Source: Elephas maximus indicus (Eukaryota > Chordata > Mammalia > Proboscidea > Elephantidae). From it: a stretch of 64,000 bases of DNA. The position numbers and the translations under genes are program-made. How positions within the stretch are numbered: the stretch's first letter is position 1; each line of letters begins with the position of its first letter. Positions 44,676 through 56,527 of the stretch are shown piece after piece. The notes beneath the pieces were generated by a model. The model made no database searches. It had not been told where the DNA came from and saw only the letters and a list, made by a program, of their open reading frames with translations. The stretch is from assembly GCF_024166365.1 (NCBI RefSeq), contig NC_064830.1, positions 92,682,968 through 92,746,967 of the forward strand. Reading direction: 5' to 3'.

Positions 44676-45022
44676 GAGGCATTGGTGATTCTGTAGCAGA
44701 AGGTTTGCCTTCCATGCGGGATACCTGGTTGGATTCCCGGCCAGTGGACCTCATGCACAAATATCACTCAGCTCTCCGTGGATGCTTGTATATTGCTGTG
44801 GTGCCAAACAGGTTTCAGTGAAGCTTCCAACAAAGACTAGAAAGAAAGAACTGGCGATCTATTTTCCAAAATCAGCCATTGAAAACCTTATGGCTCACAA
44901 TGGTCTGATCCACAACTGATCATGTGGATAGTGAAGAGCTGGGCAGTATTTTGTTCCATTGTGCACAGGGTCGCTATGAGTCAGGGTCTAGCTCAATGGC
45001 TGCCACCGCCACCATCACCACA
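44676..45022 (+). mobile_element. tRNA-Gly-headed SINE with RTE-like tail
   Basis: The head 44676-44745 reads like tRNA-Gly from the acceptor stem (GCATTGGTGATTC) through 'CCTTCCATGCGGGATACC' to the T arm (GGTTGGATTCCCGGCC). The body ends 'GGGCAGTATTTTGTTCCATT' and 'GGTCGCTATGAGTCAGG', which is the RTE/AfroSINE tail. Pol III boxes are recognisable but mutated. Confidence 0.8.
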
Positions 45023-45917
45023 AATGTGAAACATTTAGACAGGAAAGAAACAAATAAAAAGGCATGATTCAAGAGACTAGTTCTCTTAGTACTTTCATAC
45101 ATTCAGAGTAATGTCCTTATGAGGACTTTAAATACTATAATAGCTATTTTAAAAGGAAAAAACCTCTAAAATCGTATGCAGCTATGAAGTCATTATTCTG
45201 AAAGTTTGTTTCAGGGAAATTTATCAGAAAAAATAGAAAGGGTCATTTCAGTTTTCTCTGGAAATCTTATTTTAAAAAGAGACTTGGATCTTACACATCA
45301 TTTCCTCAAGGCTTTCCTAAATTCCAAGAAGGGAAGCACAATTGTTAATGTTATGTTTGTTTGTTTCTTTGGTCACAGCTAGAGTTACTTTTAGAATGGA
45401 TGGAATAGCAGAATGGTTTGTGCTTAGTATAGACTCCAGAGTACACTGAGGCCCGTAAGATAATCAGTCTTCAGTACACATATGTCCATGTAATAGGGCT
45501 TAAAGCATATTACCCTCCTCTGTTACTAAAGACCATCATTTTTATGTTTTTGCATTTATGACATATTTATTAGGACTATAATTTATTTGATGTTGAGTTT
45601 CTGGATATGAGTACTTATTAAGAGGAAATAAGACTTTTTAACAAATGGTGCCAGGAATACATTGTAGGGAGAAAAAACTTCTTAAAATAAGGATATTATT
45701 ATTAAGGAACCTTTATGCAATTCCTCATGCCATGGTTAACATACTATTTTGTGATTACGTTACATTATTTTCCTTTAATCCTTTTTCATCTTATCTAATT
45801 TCTTGGCCATGAAGACAACTTGACCACATTAACATCCTTCAAAGACACCTTTCAGTCTCTGGAAGAATGACTCTCATCAACTCCAATTTATCTGTCTTGT
45901 TTTCACCATAAGCATCT
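45023..45917. other. Unassigned AT-rich stretch
   Basis: No repeat family or open frame stands out. Possibly single-copy intergenic DNA. Confidence 0.4.
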
Positions 45918-45932
45918 TGGGGGGGGGGGGGG
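45918..45932. repeat. G15 homopolymer
   Basis: Fifteen consecutive G on the plus strand, unusual for length; it could form a G-quadruplex. Confidence 0.9.
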
Positions 45933-45939
45933 AAAGAGT

Positions 45940-46775
45940 AACCCTATCATATTAAAATAAGATATAAAGTAAAATAATTAAAATAATTGGGTACCAAAGA
46001 AGGAAGAGACAAATAAATGAAATAGGATAGAGATCAAGAAAAAGACCCAAATCCAAATGGGAATTTAATATATGACAAAGGTCACATTTCAAAATAGTTA
46101 GGAAAAGATGGATTATTCACTAGATGGTGTTGAGACAACTGGCTAATCATGGTAGGAGGGGAAAAACTGGCTCTTTACTTCATTCCTTATACCATATTAA
46201 ACTCCACTTGGATCTAACACTTAAACATAAAAAATAAAATCATAAAAGTACTTTTAAAGAATTAACATTTTCATAATACTGGAATGGGAAAGGGGCCTTA
46301 GGACAGACTGGTTAAGAGTTTGGCTGCTAACCAAGAGACTGGCAGTTCGAATCCACCAGCCGCTCCTTGGAAATTCTATGGGACAATTCTACTCCATCCG
46401 ATAGGGTTGCTATGAGTCAGAATTGACTCGACGGCATGGGTTTGGTTTGGTTTGGGAATGGGGGAAGAATAAATATCACACAAAATTCAGAAGCAATAAA
46501 TTAAAAATGTAGTAACCTCCATTCAGTAAAAAACAAACAAAAAATAGCCCCCCCAACTCAAAATGCAAATGACAAATTTGAAAGAATATCTGCAATATAT
46601 TTGACACACAAAGACAGTATCTTCCATGACTACAGAGCTTCTGCAAATCAAGAAAGGGAAAGGCAAACAGAAAATAACATATAAGTAGCCAAGAAACATA
46701 GGAAAAGATGCCTAACCTCGTTCACAATTAAATGCAAATCAAAATTCCATTTTTAGACTGAAAAAATAAGTTATT
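45940..46775 (+). mobile_element. L1 ORF2 3' part, interrupted by an AfroSINE
   Basis: 'GTGTTGAGACAACTGGCTAA', 'GAGCTTCTGCAAATCAAGAA' and 'TTCACAATTAAATGCAAATC' are L1 ORF2 end wording. No open frame. Confidence 0.8.
46289..46454 (+). mobile_element. AfroSINE with 8-bp TSD
   Basis: GGAATGGG at 46281-46288 and 46455-46462. Head degenerate (GGACAGACTGGTTAAG), B box 'GACTGGCAGTTCGAATCCAC'. Confidence 0.88.
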
Positions 46776-47056
46776 GTTCAGAGGTAAGTAGTCCAAGGCC
46801 AACAGGGATCAGGCACCTTCCCTGTTTTTACCAGGCAGTCTTCTGCAGAGGCCCTTATTCACAGGTTCACCAGGACGGCTGCTGTACCTTCAGGCATCAC
46901 CTCCAGGATCAGGCAGGAGGCAGGTCAAAAGGCCAAAAGTTTAGGCTCCAGAGTCTTTTCCCTTTAAGGAGTTTTCTTGGAAGCCCCATCCAGAGACTTC
47001 TGCTTATATCTCATTTGCCAGAGCTGTGCCACATGGCTGCATGGGAGTATGGGAAG
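46776..47056. other. Probable ancient repeat, family unknown
   Basis: 'TCATTTGCCAGAGCTGTGCC' and 'ACATGGCTGCATGGGAGTAT' recall an old mammalian repeat in antisense. No gene. Confidence 0.35.
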
Positions 47057-47230
47057 GCATTTGTTGTTGTTGTTTTTTAAACTTGGCATTCAAGTATAAC
47101 ATATGTAAAGTACACAGATCATAGGTATACAGCCTGATGAATTTTCAAAGTCAACACACCCATCTGACCAGCACCCCAAACAAGAAGCAGAGCTTAGAGC
47201 AGAAACAGCCTCCCTGCAACACCCCACACA
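47057..47230 (-). mobile_element. Antisense L1 3' scrap
   Basis: 'GGTATACAGCCTGATGAATT' and 'CATCTGACCAGCACCCCAAA' are L1 3' UTR wording in reverse. Confidence 0.55.
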
Positions 47231-47469
47231 CTCCCTCTGAGACACTAAAGGTGAGTATTTTTATTGAGTACATTGCCACTGCAAACAAAATAGAATTGAT
47301 TAAGAAAGAAAAAGTAACCAGTAGTCTGCTACACCCATCATTTTATGTATTTGCCTCAAGGCACCCTTGACCCTTACAACTTCTAAAATCTTTCATTCTC
47401 AGTCCAAGAGAGTTTCTTGTCCCTCAAGAAGGAAAAGTCCATATCTGCATTTTCTGTAATTTAATATTG

Positions 47470-48565
47470 TGAGTCTGGGACCAAGAACCATGAGCTGATC
47501 CCAAAGCAGGAACTCTGTGCAACAGAAAACTCACAGGTGGACATAATGAGATGGTCTCCACGGGATGCTGACCAGGTCCCTGAGTTTGGAGGGGGCATCC
47601 TACAGAATACAAAGGCATGTATTTGTATTGTGAATACAAAGGCATCCTACAGAACCGTTAGGGACCCCACCCCATGAGTGTGATAAATATGGAGAAAATT
47701 TTCCCATTCCATCTACACGTCAACATTTTTTAAAAGATACGTGTGACCAAATCTTGGAACAGAATCCAGAATTTATTTAACATTATAGTATTCATATCAG
47801 AACATCTTCGTCATGAATATGGGCAGCTTTACTTGGGGCTCCTAACTTATTGAACACTACAGCACTCATCTTGGAGAGGACCCCTGGGGATGTGGGAGGC
47901 ATCCGTCAGCATTCCAACATTACACAGCATCAGCTAATTCACATGCAATAGAAAGTTTACAAATGCAAGAAATGTGTGAGGGCTTTCAGGAAAGTAAAAG
48001 CCCATTCAACTTCAGAGAATTCACACTGGAGAAAAACCATATGCATGTAATGGATGTAAGATGCCTTTAGATAGTGCTCAGAGCTAATTAGGCATCTGGG
48101 ATTTCATAGCAGAGAGGAGCTCTGTGAGTGTAATAGATGAGGAAGAACCTTTAATTGGAGTTCCATCCTTAGACAATGTGAGCTAATTCACTTGGGGCTT
48201 AAACTGGTCATATGTGACAAATACGGAAAGCTATTTAGGGGAAATGAGGAGCGAATCATTCATCCTGGAGAGAAGGTTATGAGTACAACCAATGTGGAAC
48301 ATCATTTGGGGTAGCTTAGCCCTTTCTCATCACTGGCGAATTCACAGGAAAGGAACATTCTTGTAAAGATTGTGGGAGAGCTTTTAGTCAGCAATCAAAC
48401 TAATTCATACAGGAGAAAAGCCTTGATTAAGAAGAATGGGAAGAGCCTTCATTTCTTTCTTTCTTTTTTTTTAATTGGATTTCAGAGAATCCTTAGTGAT
48501 AGACGGGGAAACTTTCTGGGGGGAATTTAGGGCTTATTAAGTATCACACTGAAGCATTAATCACA
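47470..48565 (+). pseudogene. Decayed C2H2 zinc-finger last exon, copy 2
   Basis: It opens at TGTGAGTCTGGGACC with a degenerate CESGTKNHELIPKQELCAT-like segment, which aligns with the opening of copy 1 at 11882. An acidic stretch (DADQVPEFGG-like) follows. From 47660 it holds broken finger pieces: HECDKYGENF, QRIHTGEKPYACNGCK-like (about 48010-48060), HLGFHSREELCECN-like (48085-48130) and ALSHHWRIHR-like (48310-48345). Frameshifts and stops separate them, so no multi-finger protein can be read. The piece at 48085-48130 has the same atypical linker/finger junction as copy 1 at 12690-12730, supporting direct paralogy. A poly-T-like run at 48450-48475 is a later insertion. Confidence 0.75.
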
Positions 48566-48799
48566 TCAAAGTAGGGGTTTAAACTCTTTTGATTCTTCCA
48601 CCTCAAAGCTTTCATTCCTTTCTGATTATCTCATAGGATTTTTGTCTCTAATGACTTACTTTCCTTACATTATCATCCTTAATGTAAGCTTAAATCCTCA
48701 TTCTACTAGGTATTCAGTACATTTCTGATGAACGAGTGAAGTAACAAAATAGGCAAATATCAGAGTTGTACTGTTTTTTACTCCATAAAATATGTAGGT

Positions 48800-49075
48800 T
48801 GCATAGGACTGCATTGAGAGAGGCTAGGCTAAGTGGCAGAATCTAGTGGTTGCAAATTCCACTATTATTGCAAATTATTCATGGATGGGTCTAATAAATC
48901 TAATGAACTCTTATGGGCCATACCTCCATGCTGCTGAAAATTATTTTGGGATAGGAAATGGTTCAGTGACTTCTTTGAATATAATGGCATAATCTATATT
49001 TGTAGCCTATGTTAGGAGGATGCCAGTCAAACGAAATCAGTTTATCGTTGTTTTATATTAAAATAGAATTTTTAA
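48800..49075 (+). other. Duplicated 3' flank of zinc-finger relic 2 (pair with 14085-14405)
   Basis: See the partner segment. Order and spacing of the shared blocks are the same, about 300 bp in each copy. Confidence 0.65.
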
Positions 49076-49999
49076 GAGGAAGGGCTAGAGTTAGTGAGTT
49101 TAGCTTCTCATTTAACAAGAGAAGGAAGGAGTGGGCACATTTTCTGTGTTAAAGTGCTTGAGGAAAGTTGGGCCAGAAGAAAGCTTTCTCTAGGACTTCT
49201 CATCGGATCTTCACCCCCAGCTCTGCCCACCAAACTTAAACCCTCAACCCTAGATTATCATTCTAAGTCTTCCAAAGCATGTCCTTGTCTCCCACTACAT
49301 TAACCATCCAATTGAGTTAGAAAGGATTCATATTGTGCACTTATGATTCCTGGCTTTGCTTAGAGAAGAAGAGGAAAAAAAAAAGAAAAAAAACGGAGAG
49401 GTGGGGAAGAGAAAATGAAGAGGATGGGGAGCACCTGTACACAGAGAATGGCAGTAGCGGGCCACAACTCAGGGCACCATATTCCTCAGAGAACCTAAAA
49501 CATCAGTAAGGTTGGCTGGAGAGTAACCAAAAGGCCTAGTTTTTCACCAGTTTACTTCCAGCTGCCATAAACTTCTAGCTAGTACATAGAAAAAAACATA
49601 GAGCTCATAGAAATTCATCCGGCCTACTTCCCATTTGCCCATTCCAACTTGCTGCTCCTTCCTTGGCCTTCCCTGCTTTTCTTGCCCTTACTTAGGCTCC
49701 ATGTGTTCGGTAGTAAAGCCCTCACTGAACTTGTTCTTCCTAAAATTCATCATTAAGACCCATTTTAGAAGACACATGCTCATACCTCTGCAATGTTCCT
49801 GAATATTTCTTTCTTTCCTCTCTGTGTCCTCTATAGGTCCAGGCTGGGACTAAGTGCTGGAATTGCTCTGTGGACTGTGACAAGTCCTGACTTTTTATTC
49901 CCTACCACATAAGCAGTATTTCCGTTGTCTAAACTTGGGTTTATTTTCCATTTGGAGTTATAGCAAGAGGCATGGGGCTCCAAGGAATTAATAATACAA
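49076..49999. other. Unassigned, possibly L2-bearing
   Basis: 49620-49940 has L2-like sense wording ('CCCTTACTTAGGCTCCATGT', 'TTCATCATTAAGACCCATTT'). A purine run occurs at 49367-49420. Confidence 0.35.
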
Positions 50000-50500
50000 A
50001 GGTTCAGAGCAGTGCTATATGGGTTAGAAATGCTTCAGGCTGCAAGTAACAGAAATCTGCTTCCAAAATGAAGACATTTAACTTATATATCAATAAGCCT
50101 GGTTCCAGGATAGGCACAGTGGCTCAACAATATCATCAAGAACTCAGGCTTTTTTGTCTGTCTGCTCTGCCATCTTCAGCATGTCGGGTTTTTTCCTTGG
50201 TCTTGTTGCCTCATTATCTCAAGATCTCTGCTTCAGCTCCAAGCATCACGTTCTTATATATTACTGTTCAAAGCAGGAAGAAGGGACAGGTTCTTTACCA
50301 TCCCTATTTTAACTAAAAAACAAAATTCTTCCCAGGAGTTCCTTCAGCCAATTTCCCCTTAAGTTTCGTTGGCAGAACTGAGTCATACGCCCACTTTGAA
50401 GCCAGCTGACAGCAAAAGAAGTAATTAGCAAGCTTGCCGCAATGACACACATGGGCAAGGCTGGGCCTGGTGAGCCATGGGGCACTAAGGCAGCTCTAGG
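50000..50500. other. Probable ancient interspersed repeat
   Basis: 'CAGGCTGCAAGTAACAGAAA' and 'CAACAATATCATCAAGAACT' resemble an old mammal-wide repeat whose name I cannot give. Confidence 0.4.
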
Positions 50501-51599
50501 GCTCATTCCTCTCTCTGCCTCTCATGGGGTTCCAGCTCTCCTCTGGTCTTTCCTTCCTTTATTCTCTTGCCAAAAATGCTTATTTTTCCCTCCACTGTGA
50601 GTGGGTTTTCTTCATGTCACAGATTTCTTTATTTAAAAAAAAATTTCCAAGTGTCCTCTTCACGCCATTTTGGCTTACGAATTGGTCCATCCAGGTCCTA
50701 CTTATCTTCACGGCATCTTGTAGCACACTGCCTATGTTGTCTGATTTCTTTGTTCAAATTTTCATAAAGTGGAATCTGATTGGCTTTCCTTATATTTTTG
50801 AGCCAGATGACTTCAAAAGTCATTGGCCAGCCTATATTGGATGTATGTGTGGTGTGGGGGAGGAGGGACAGCACAGGGCAGGGTCATGTGGTATGACACA
50901 GCCATTTGGGCAGCAGGGGCTGAACCAGGCAGTTCCCCCAGAAGGGTTATGGGTAGTACAGGTGAAGTGAAGTGGAGAAGGGCATGAATAAATGGGCTCT
51001 TGGAGCCCTGAGCAACAATGTAAGAAGATAAGGCTACTGTGTTGGAGACAGAGGCCACATGGAGCCATCAGACACATGAGTGAAAAAGCCATTTTGGACA
51101 TTTCAGTTCCAGCAGATGCCACATAGAGAAGAGTCAAGGAGCTGACAGAACCAAGGCTCCTGATATATGGCCCCAGTTGAACCATCCCAGATATCTCCAG
51201 CCACTCCTGTTGAGGCCCCAGATATTGTGGAGCAGAAATAATCCCTGCTTTGTTCTGTCTGAATATCTGATTTACAGAATTGAGCACGTAATCACAGATT
51301 CTTGAGTTGGCCATGACTCAAGAATCTCTCCAACCTTTCACAGTAGAAATTCAATGACTGGTACTAGAAAGCACGACATCCCTCACGAACATGGCTTTAA
51401 CGGGGATTCGACGTGTTCATTCCCTACCAGACTTGGTCTCTTAGAAACCATTTTGGGGCTCTGACAGGCCAAAGCAGGGATTGTTGAAGCAGGACTATTT
51501 CAAGACAGCCATATAACACAGAGAAAAAGTGGACCAGTTATTTTAGCAAATGAAATTTGAAATCCTGCAGTGTAAAAATGAGAATTTTTAAAAGCATGG
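50501..51599. other. No gene supported; two overlapping antisense open frames
   Basis: Frames at 50524-50970 (+, 148 codons) and 50832-51314 (-, 160 codons) overlap and show no domain. 50990-51300 resembles a degraded LTR or other ancient repeat ('CAACAATGTAAGAAGATAAG', 'GAAAAAGCCATTTTGGACAT'). Confidence 0.35.
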
Positions 51600-51825
51600 G
51601 TAATGGGCAGACCTGGATTTGAATCCTTGCTCCTCTACTTACTTATTAGTTGCATGGCCTTGGGCAAGTTATCTAAGCTCTCAAAGTCTTATTTTTTTCA
51701 TTTGTATCATGACAGAAACCTATCTATGTCATAGAGTTGTTGGGAGGACTAAATGAGATATTCCATGTGGAGCACTCAGCACAGTCAGCACTCAGTACAT
51801 GTTAGTTACCAGTATTGCCAGAGTC
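51600..51825 (+). mobile_element. MIR SINE
   Basis: 'CTGGATTTGAATCCTTGCTC', 'CATGGCCTTGGGCAAGTTAT' and 'CACTCAGTACATGTTAGTTA' are the full MIR order. Confidence 0.85.
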
Positions 51826-52854
51826 TCTAATACACTAGGTGAGTGAGGCCCAGGAGGAAGAAGCAGCTTGCTAATGACCATCAAAAGAGGCTGGCTTTGT
51901 TCTGTATGGAGAACTCTTGGTATCCTCCACGGTGGGGAGTGAGCAACGGATTGGCAGATGGGAATCTTTACATATTATAAAACACTTTACAGCTTTCCTT
52001 TTAGACCTTGTTTTTTTGGGCAATTTAGTAGGGCTATCAGGTCATGAGTGACATGCTTTGGAATGGCCATCCTCAACTCCCCAGGAATGCCTAGCTTAGA
52101 GTTACCTATCCCTCCAGTCTTTTATTTCTCCAACAGCGTTCATTTGATCATCTTTTTCAATCCCCTCTAGCTGTTTCCATAATTTCTTATTCAATTTGGT
52201 CTTGGAATTATTATTAGAGTAGTGATTTGAGATGGTATTCTGGAGACTCCCTATACATGATGTTCCAGCTGTAACATTCCAAGATTGGGACATCTAAACC
52301 CAGTAACCTGTGGCCACGGAGAGCTGGATGAGCACATAAGCCTCTGGTAAGCAGACAGAGGTGGCTGGCAAGAGCTCTTTCTTTCCTCCTTCTTTCCCCT
52401 CTCCTTCCCTCCCTCCCTTCCTTCCTTCCTTTTTTTTTTGTTAATGCTCAATGACTGGATGATATCATCGTCAAGTTAAAGGGTTAGCTGTTTAGAAGAC
52501 CTGGCTTCCTGGGAAATACTGTTTTTGTGGGCAGTACCAAAACCAAGGACTAGTTCTTTCTATCCCCCAAGAATGCTTTTAACTTATTAGCTTTTGAAGA
52601 AAGTTAAAAAAGAACTCCAAGGCTATATAAAACCCTGCATTCATGCATAAAATTTGCCCCCTTTCTTTGCAGGGGAAAGCTATTTCACAACTAACAAGAG
52701 GTAAGCAGCTTTTCTGTACGTTGTGCTTGGGACCTAGAACTTATCCATATACCAGTGGGATGATGTACTCATGTGGGGTTAGGGAAGTGGAGATGGGACA
52801 CATCCGTTCTCCTCTTCACCTCCATGAACTCCTTGGTTACCTGGTAACTACAGG
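51826..52854. other. Unassigned stretch with CT-rich run
   Basis: Pyrimidine microsatellite (CTTT/CCTT) at 52377-52439. Otherwise nothing recognised. Confidence 0.4.
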
Positions 52855-52990
52855 GGTAATCACTTATTCAGTAGATACTGGGTGAATACCTACTATGTGC
52901 CAGATGCTAAGCAAGGCATTGTGAATAAAGCGATGCCTAAGACAGTTTTTTAAGACAGAGGACTTGCCTTCAAAGAGCTCCAAGTTTATA
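52855..52990 (-). mobile_element. Ancient LINE (L2-type) fragment
   Basis: 'CTACTATGTGCCAGATGCTA' and 'GACTTGCCTTCAAAGAGCTC' match the ancient repeat. Confidence 0.45.
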
Positions 52991-53926
52991 TTAAGGGTGG
53001 TCTTTTTTTGTTTTTGAGCCGGTCATACTTAACCAAGACGCTGAATGTACAGCTCTGCAACAATGCTGGTTTCCTGCTCCTTCCCTCCCCTCTACCCAAG
53101 GTGACTCCCAGGACCTAGCACAAGGCAAGGCAACCATCTACACCTTTCAGACAGAGCAGAGGCTATGGGATGAAGCACCTGTCACCTTCTGGATTATCAG
53201 GGCTTATCTGGTTGGCCTGACTGGCAGCCAGGAGAAGGGGTGTTGGTAAGGAGAAGATCACCTTCCTCCCTGTGTGACCTTGGTTGAAGAGAACGACTAA
53301 CAACCATCACCGAGAAGCAGGACCTGTCTTCAGTCAAGGGTAGGCATGTCGTCATCTACGACTGCCTGGAACCACAAATCCATCTGCTTAGACTGCAGCA
53401 TTCCCAGACGTCTCCATCAGCCACTCTGCACATTTCTCCCGAGTCTCATGGTGTTCAAAGGTGCTGTGGAGAATTCAAAGGACAAGACATGCTTTAAATC
53501 TGTTGGAGAAGAAACAGGCATGTGAACAAACAATGGACTAGAGCATTAAATGAGTGCTAAACAGGTTTTATAGGCAGTTTATTCTCACAGAAGTGCAGAG
53601 AAGCTGTCTCATGGCCGGCAGACACAGTTCCAGGAAGGTTTCAGGAAGAGTGGGCTTTGGGCCAGGTTTAAAGGATGGGCCAAACTCAGAGTGGTGAGGA
53701 GGGGGAGGGTACCCTGGAGGTACTGCAACACGAGCAGTGGCCTTGGGTGCTCAAAATATAATTTGCCCAGCATTCCCTCTGAATTCAAGGGGTCAGCTGG
53801 TGCTCTTTCTTTCTCTCCGCTGTAATCATAAGAGGAAATAGCCTGAGGGCTGTTTGTGCTAAAAGCCACAGAGGTTTATTTCTAAGAAATGGAAGCTTAT
53901 GACATTCCCATTTCCTATGGTCTCAT
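52991..53926. other. Unassigned, upstream of zinc-finger relic 3
   Basis: No repeat recognised. Could be former intron of the relic gene. Open frame 53609-53869 minus shows no domain. Confidence 0.35.
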
Positions 53927-53930
53927 CACA

Positions 53931-54615
53931 GTGTGAGGCCAGGGCAGAGGACATGCTGACACAAAAGTTCAGCCTTCCTGAGCTGCCAAAGTAGAACACG
54001 GGGGCCATGCTGGGATGCCGAATGCTCCTCAGAGGCTTGGATTTGGAAGAGCTTTGATGCTGACAAAAATACTGCTTGGGGGAAACACAGACTCTAAGCC
54101 CAAGCCTCTTTTCACTGACATAATATGCATAGCCAAACATCTGGACAGAATTCGCACAGCAGGGGAGGACTTTGAATATTATGAATAAGGAAAATTTTCA
54201 TTCATCTCATCCATCAGTCACACTGGTGAAATTCCCTGTGAATGGCACAAATGTAGGCAAATCCTCAGATGGAGATTGGGGCAGTTATCAGAGACGAGAA
54301 AATCACAGCGGAGGAATACAGTACAAAATAAAGTAGAACCTACTGTCGGAGTTCAACCTTCAGAAGTACTGCACAGGAGTATGAATGGAATGACGCTCCA
54401 AGAAAGCACCAACCTCACCCAACATCTGAGCCATTCCGAAGCTAAATCTTTCTAATGTAATGAGCGGGGGTGGAGATCACTTGAGGAGAAATCAGCCCTT
54501 ATTCATCATCAGAAGATTGGAGCGGAGAGGGAGTCCAGGCTCATTATGGATGAAGGAAGACCTTTGGAGGGCTCACAGCTGATACAACACTGGAGACCAT
54601 GGGGTAGGGGCCAAG
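53931..54615 (+). pseudogene. Decayed C2H2 zinc-finger last exon, copy 3
   Basis: It starts after an acceptor-like CTCATCACAG at TGTGAGGCCAGGGCAGAG (CEARAEDMLTQKF-like), which aligns with the openings of copies 1 and 2 with a 6-base gap. Finger remnants follow from about 54170: a CNYEENFHSSHPSVTLVK-like piece, and 'TCAGCCCTTATTCATCATCAG' (ALIHHQ) near 54500. There is no complete C2H2 finger. This is the most eroded of the three plus-strand copies, without any long frame. It is followed by a family A LTR, so its 3' flank cannot be compared directly. Confidence 0.6.
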
Positions 54616-54681
54616 GATGCCTGGTGAAGGGGCCTAGAGCACACTTGACATAAAACGTTCCCATGAGAGAAACATACTATT

Positions 54682-55198
54682 TGTTATGGATTGAATTGCG
54701 TCCCCCTAAAATGTATGCCAATTTGCCTAGGCCGTGATTCCCAGTATTGAGTTGTTGCCCACCATTTTGTGATCTGATGTGATTATCCTATGTGCTGTGC
54801 CTCTTAGCCTTTATGATGTTAATAAGGCAGGATTAGAGGCAGTTATGTTAATGAGGCAGGACTCAATCAACAAGATTAGGTTGTGTCTTAAGCCAATCTC
54901 TTTTGATACAGAAGAGAGAGAGAGCAGAGAGACGGGGTCCTCACACCACCAAGAAAGATGCACTGGGAGCATGGTACGTCCTTAGGACCCAGGATCCCCG
55001 TGCTGAGAAGCTCCTTGACTGGGGAAGATTGATGATAAGGACCTTCCCAAAGCCAACAGAGAGAGAAAGCCTTCCCCTGAAGCTGGTTCCCTGAATTTGG
55101 ACTTCTAGCCTCCTAAACTGTGAGAGAATAAAATTCTGTTTGTTAAAGCCATCCACTTGTAGTATTTCTGTTATAGCAGCACTAGAACAACTAAGACA
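54682..55198 (+). mobile_element. Family A solo LTR
   Basis: TGTTATGGATTGAATTGCG to ACAACTAAGACA, 517 bp; a good reference copy. The 145-codon minus frame at 54941-55378 is antisense to it. Confidence 0.9.
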
Positions 55199-56008
55199 CT
55201 GTGAAAGGGCTGAATTTAGAACATGAGTTGTTGGAACTTGCACTTTTTTAGACTTGAAAGCACCAGGAAGAGAGAGAAAGATCATGGCTGTAAGAAATGA
55301 GACACCTCCCTGGAGGAAGGACTTGCAGATGACACACACATGCAGATGCCATCCCCTGGGGGCCACACGCAGGTCCACCTAATGCTGTGCAGAAGAGAAT
55401 TCAGGCTCCATAGCTCTTGGCAGTTTACTTTTCTCATGGGGCTACAATTTTTCTTTCATCCTTCATCCTCTTTCCTCTTCATTTCTCAGGAAAGTCCAGC
55501 ATCACTTCTGTTCCCTGCCTTGTGATGGTGGGCTGACGCCTCTGTCTGTCTTCTCAGGAACCTGTGGGCTTATCTCTTATGTTCAACCTGTTACTAGTTT
55601 TGTTCTTAACTTCCAGTGAGCAAGTGACCACCTGCCCACCAATAGGCTGATGACTGCCATTACATGTTTGGACAACTGGCAAACACGCCCCATGGGATAC
55701 TGCTGTGGCTTTCCTTCATCCACTCGTTTAGCAAGTATCTTTTGAGTAAATGTCTACTGCACTCTGTACCTGACACTATTATTAGTGCTGGGATATAGGA
55801 CAGGGAATAAGGAGGTGTCAGAAATAAGCAGCTTGGGCAACCATAGGGAACAGAAGGAGGGAGCAAGGAAACAGGAGCACCCTGGAGATTCTGGGGTTGT
55901 CTGTGTCCCAAGATTTCAGATGAGAGCTTAGGGAAGTAACACTGGGGAGGAAGAGAAGAAAGGAAAAGAACTGATTTAATGATTCGTACCATGTATCTTT
56001 TTGGTTTT
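55199..56008. other. Mostly unassigned; L2-type scrap
   Basis: 55715-55830 resembles the ancient L2-type repeat ('GTACCTGACACTATTATTAG'). Confidence 0.35.
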
Positions 56009-56020
56009 TGACCATGTATC

Positions 56021-56190
56021 AGGAAACCCTGGTGGCATAGTGGTTAAGTGCTATGGCTGCTAACCAAAGGGTTGGCAGTTCAAATCCGCCAGGTGCTCCT
56101 TGGAAACTCTATGGGGCAGTTCTGCTCTGTCCTATAGGGTCGCTATGAGTCAGAATCGACTCGACGGCACTGGGTTTGGTTTTGGCTTTC
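56021..56190 (+). mobile_element. AfroSINE with TSD
   Basis: ACCATGTATC (56011-56020) and ACCATATATC (56191-56200), each followed by AGG. A very well preserved copy ('GGTCGCTATGAGTCAGAATC'). Confidence 0.93.
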
Positions 56191-56214
56191 ACCATATATC
56201 AGGCTAGCATATGA

Positions 56215-56330
56215 TGTCTCACAGCAACTGTGCAAGCTTGATATCATTATCTCCACTTTGGAAATACAGAAAATAAGGTATGCACAGCTAGTAAGTGACA
56301 GAGCCAGTATTTGAAGCTAGGTCCTCCTAA
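56215..56330 (-). mobile_element. MIR SINE fragment
   Basis: 'CAGCTAGTAAGTGACAGAGC' and 'CAGTATTTGAAGCTAGGTCC' are the antisense MIR core. Confidence 0.65.
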
Positions 56331-56527
56331 CTCCAAATCCCATTGTCTTCCCACCACCAGGGAGGAAACTGGTCTTTTATTGACACCATTTCCTGGAGTA
56401 CATTTGAGATACATACTTAGGAGACCATGGAGGCACCTGGTGATCCAGAAGGGGACAGGGGATAGGAAGACCGAGAGAGAGAAATGGACCGGCTTTTGTA
56501 GACTTTGCCTCAGGGTTCAGGGAAAGG

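Noticed and set aside
44676..44750. A genuine tRNA-Gly gene
   Set aside because: Acceptor and T-arm mismatches, no terminator, and the sequence continues into a SINE body and tail.
50832..51314. 160-codon minus-strand open frame overlapping a 148-codon plus-strand frame
   Set aside because: No domain, Cys/Pro/Ser-rich composition of chance frames, overlapping frames on both strands, and the DNA resembles an old repeat.
54941..55378. 145-codon minus-strand open frame
   Set aside because: Antisense to a family A LTR; the same wording appears in short frames at the other LTR copies (9439, 25991).
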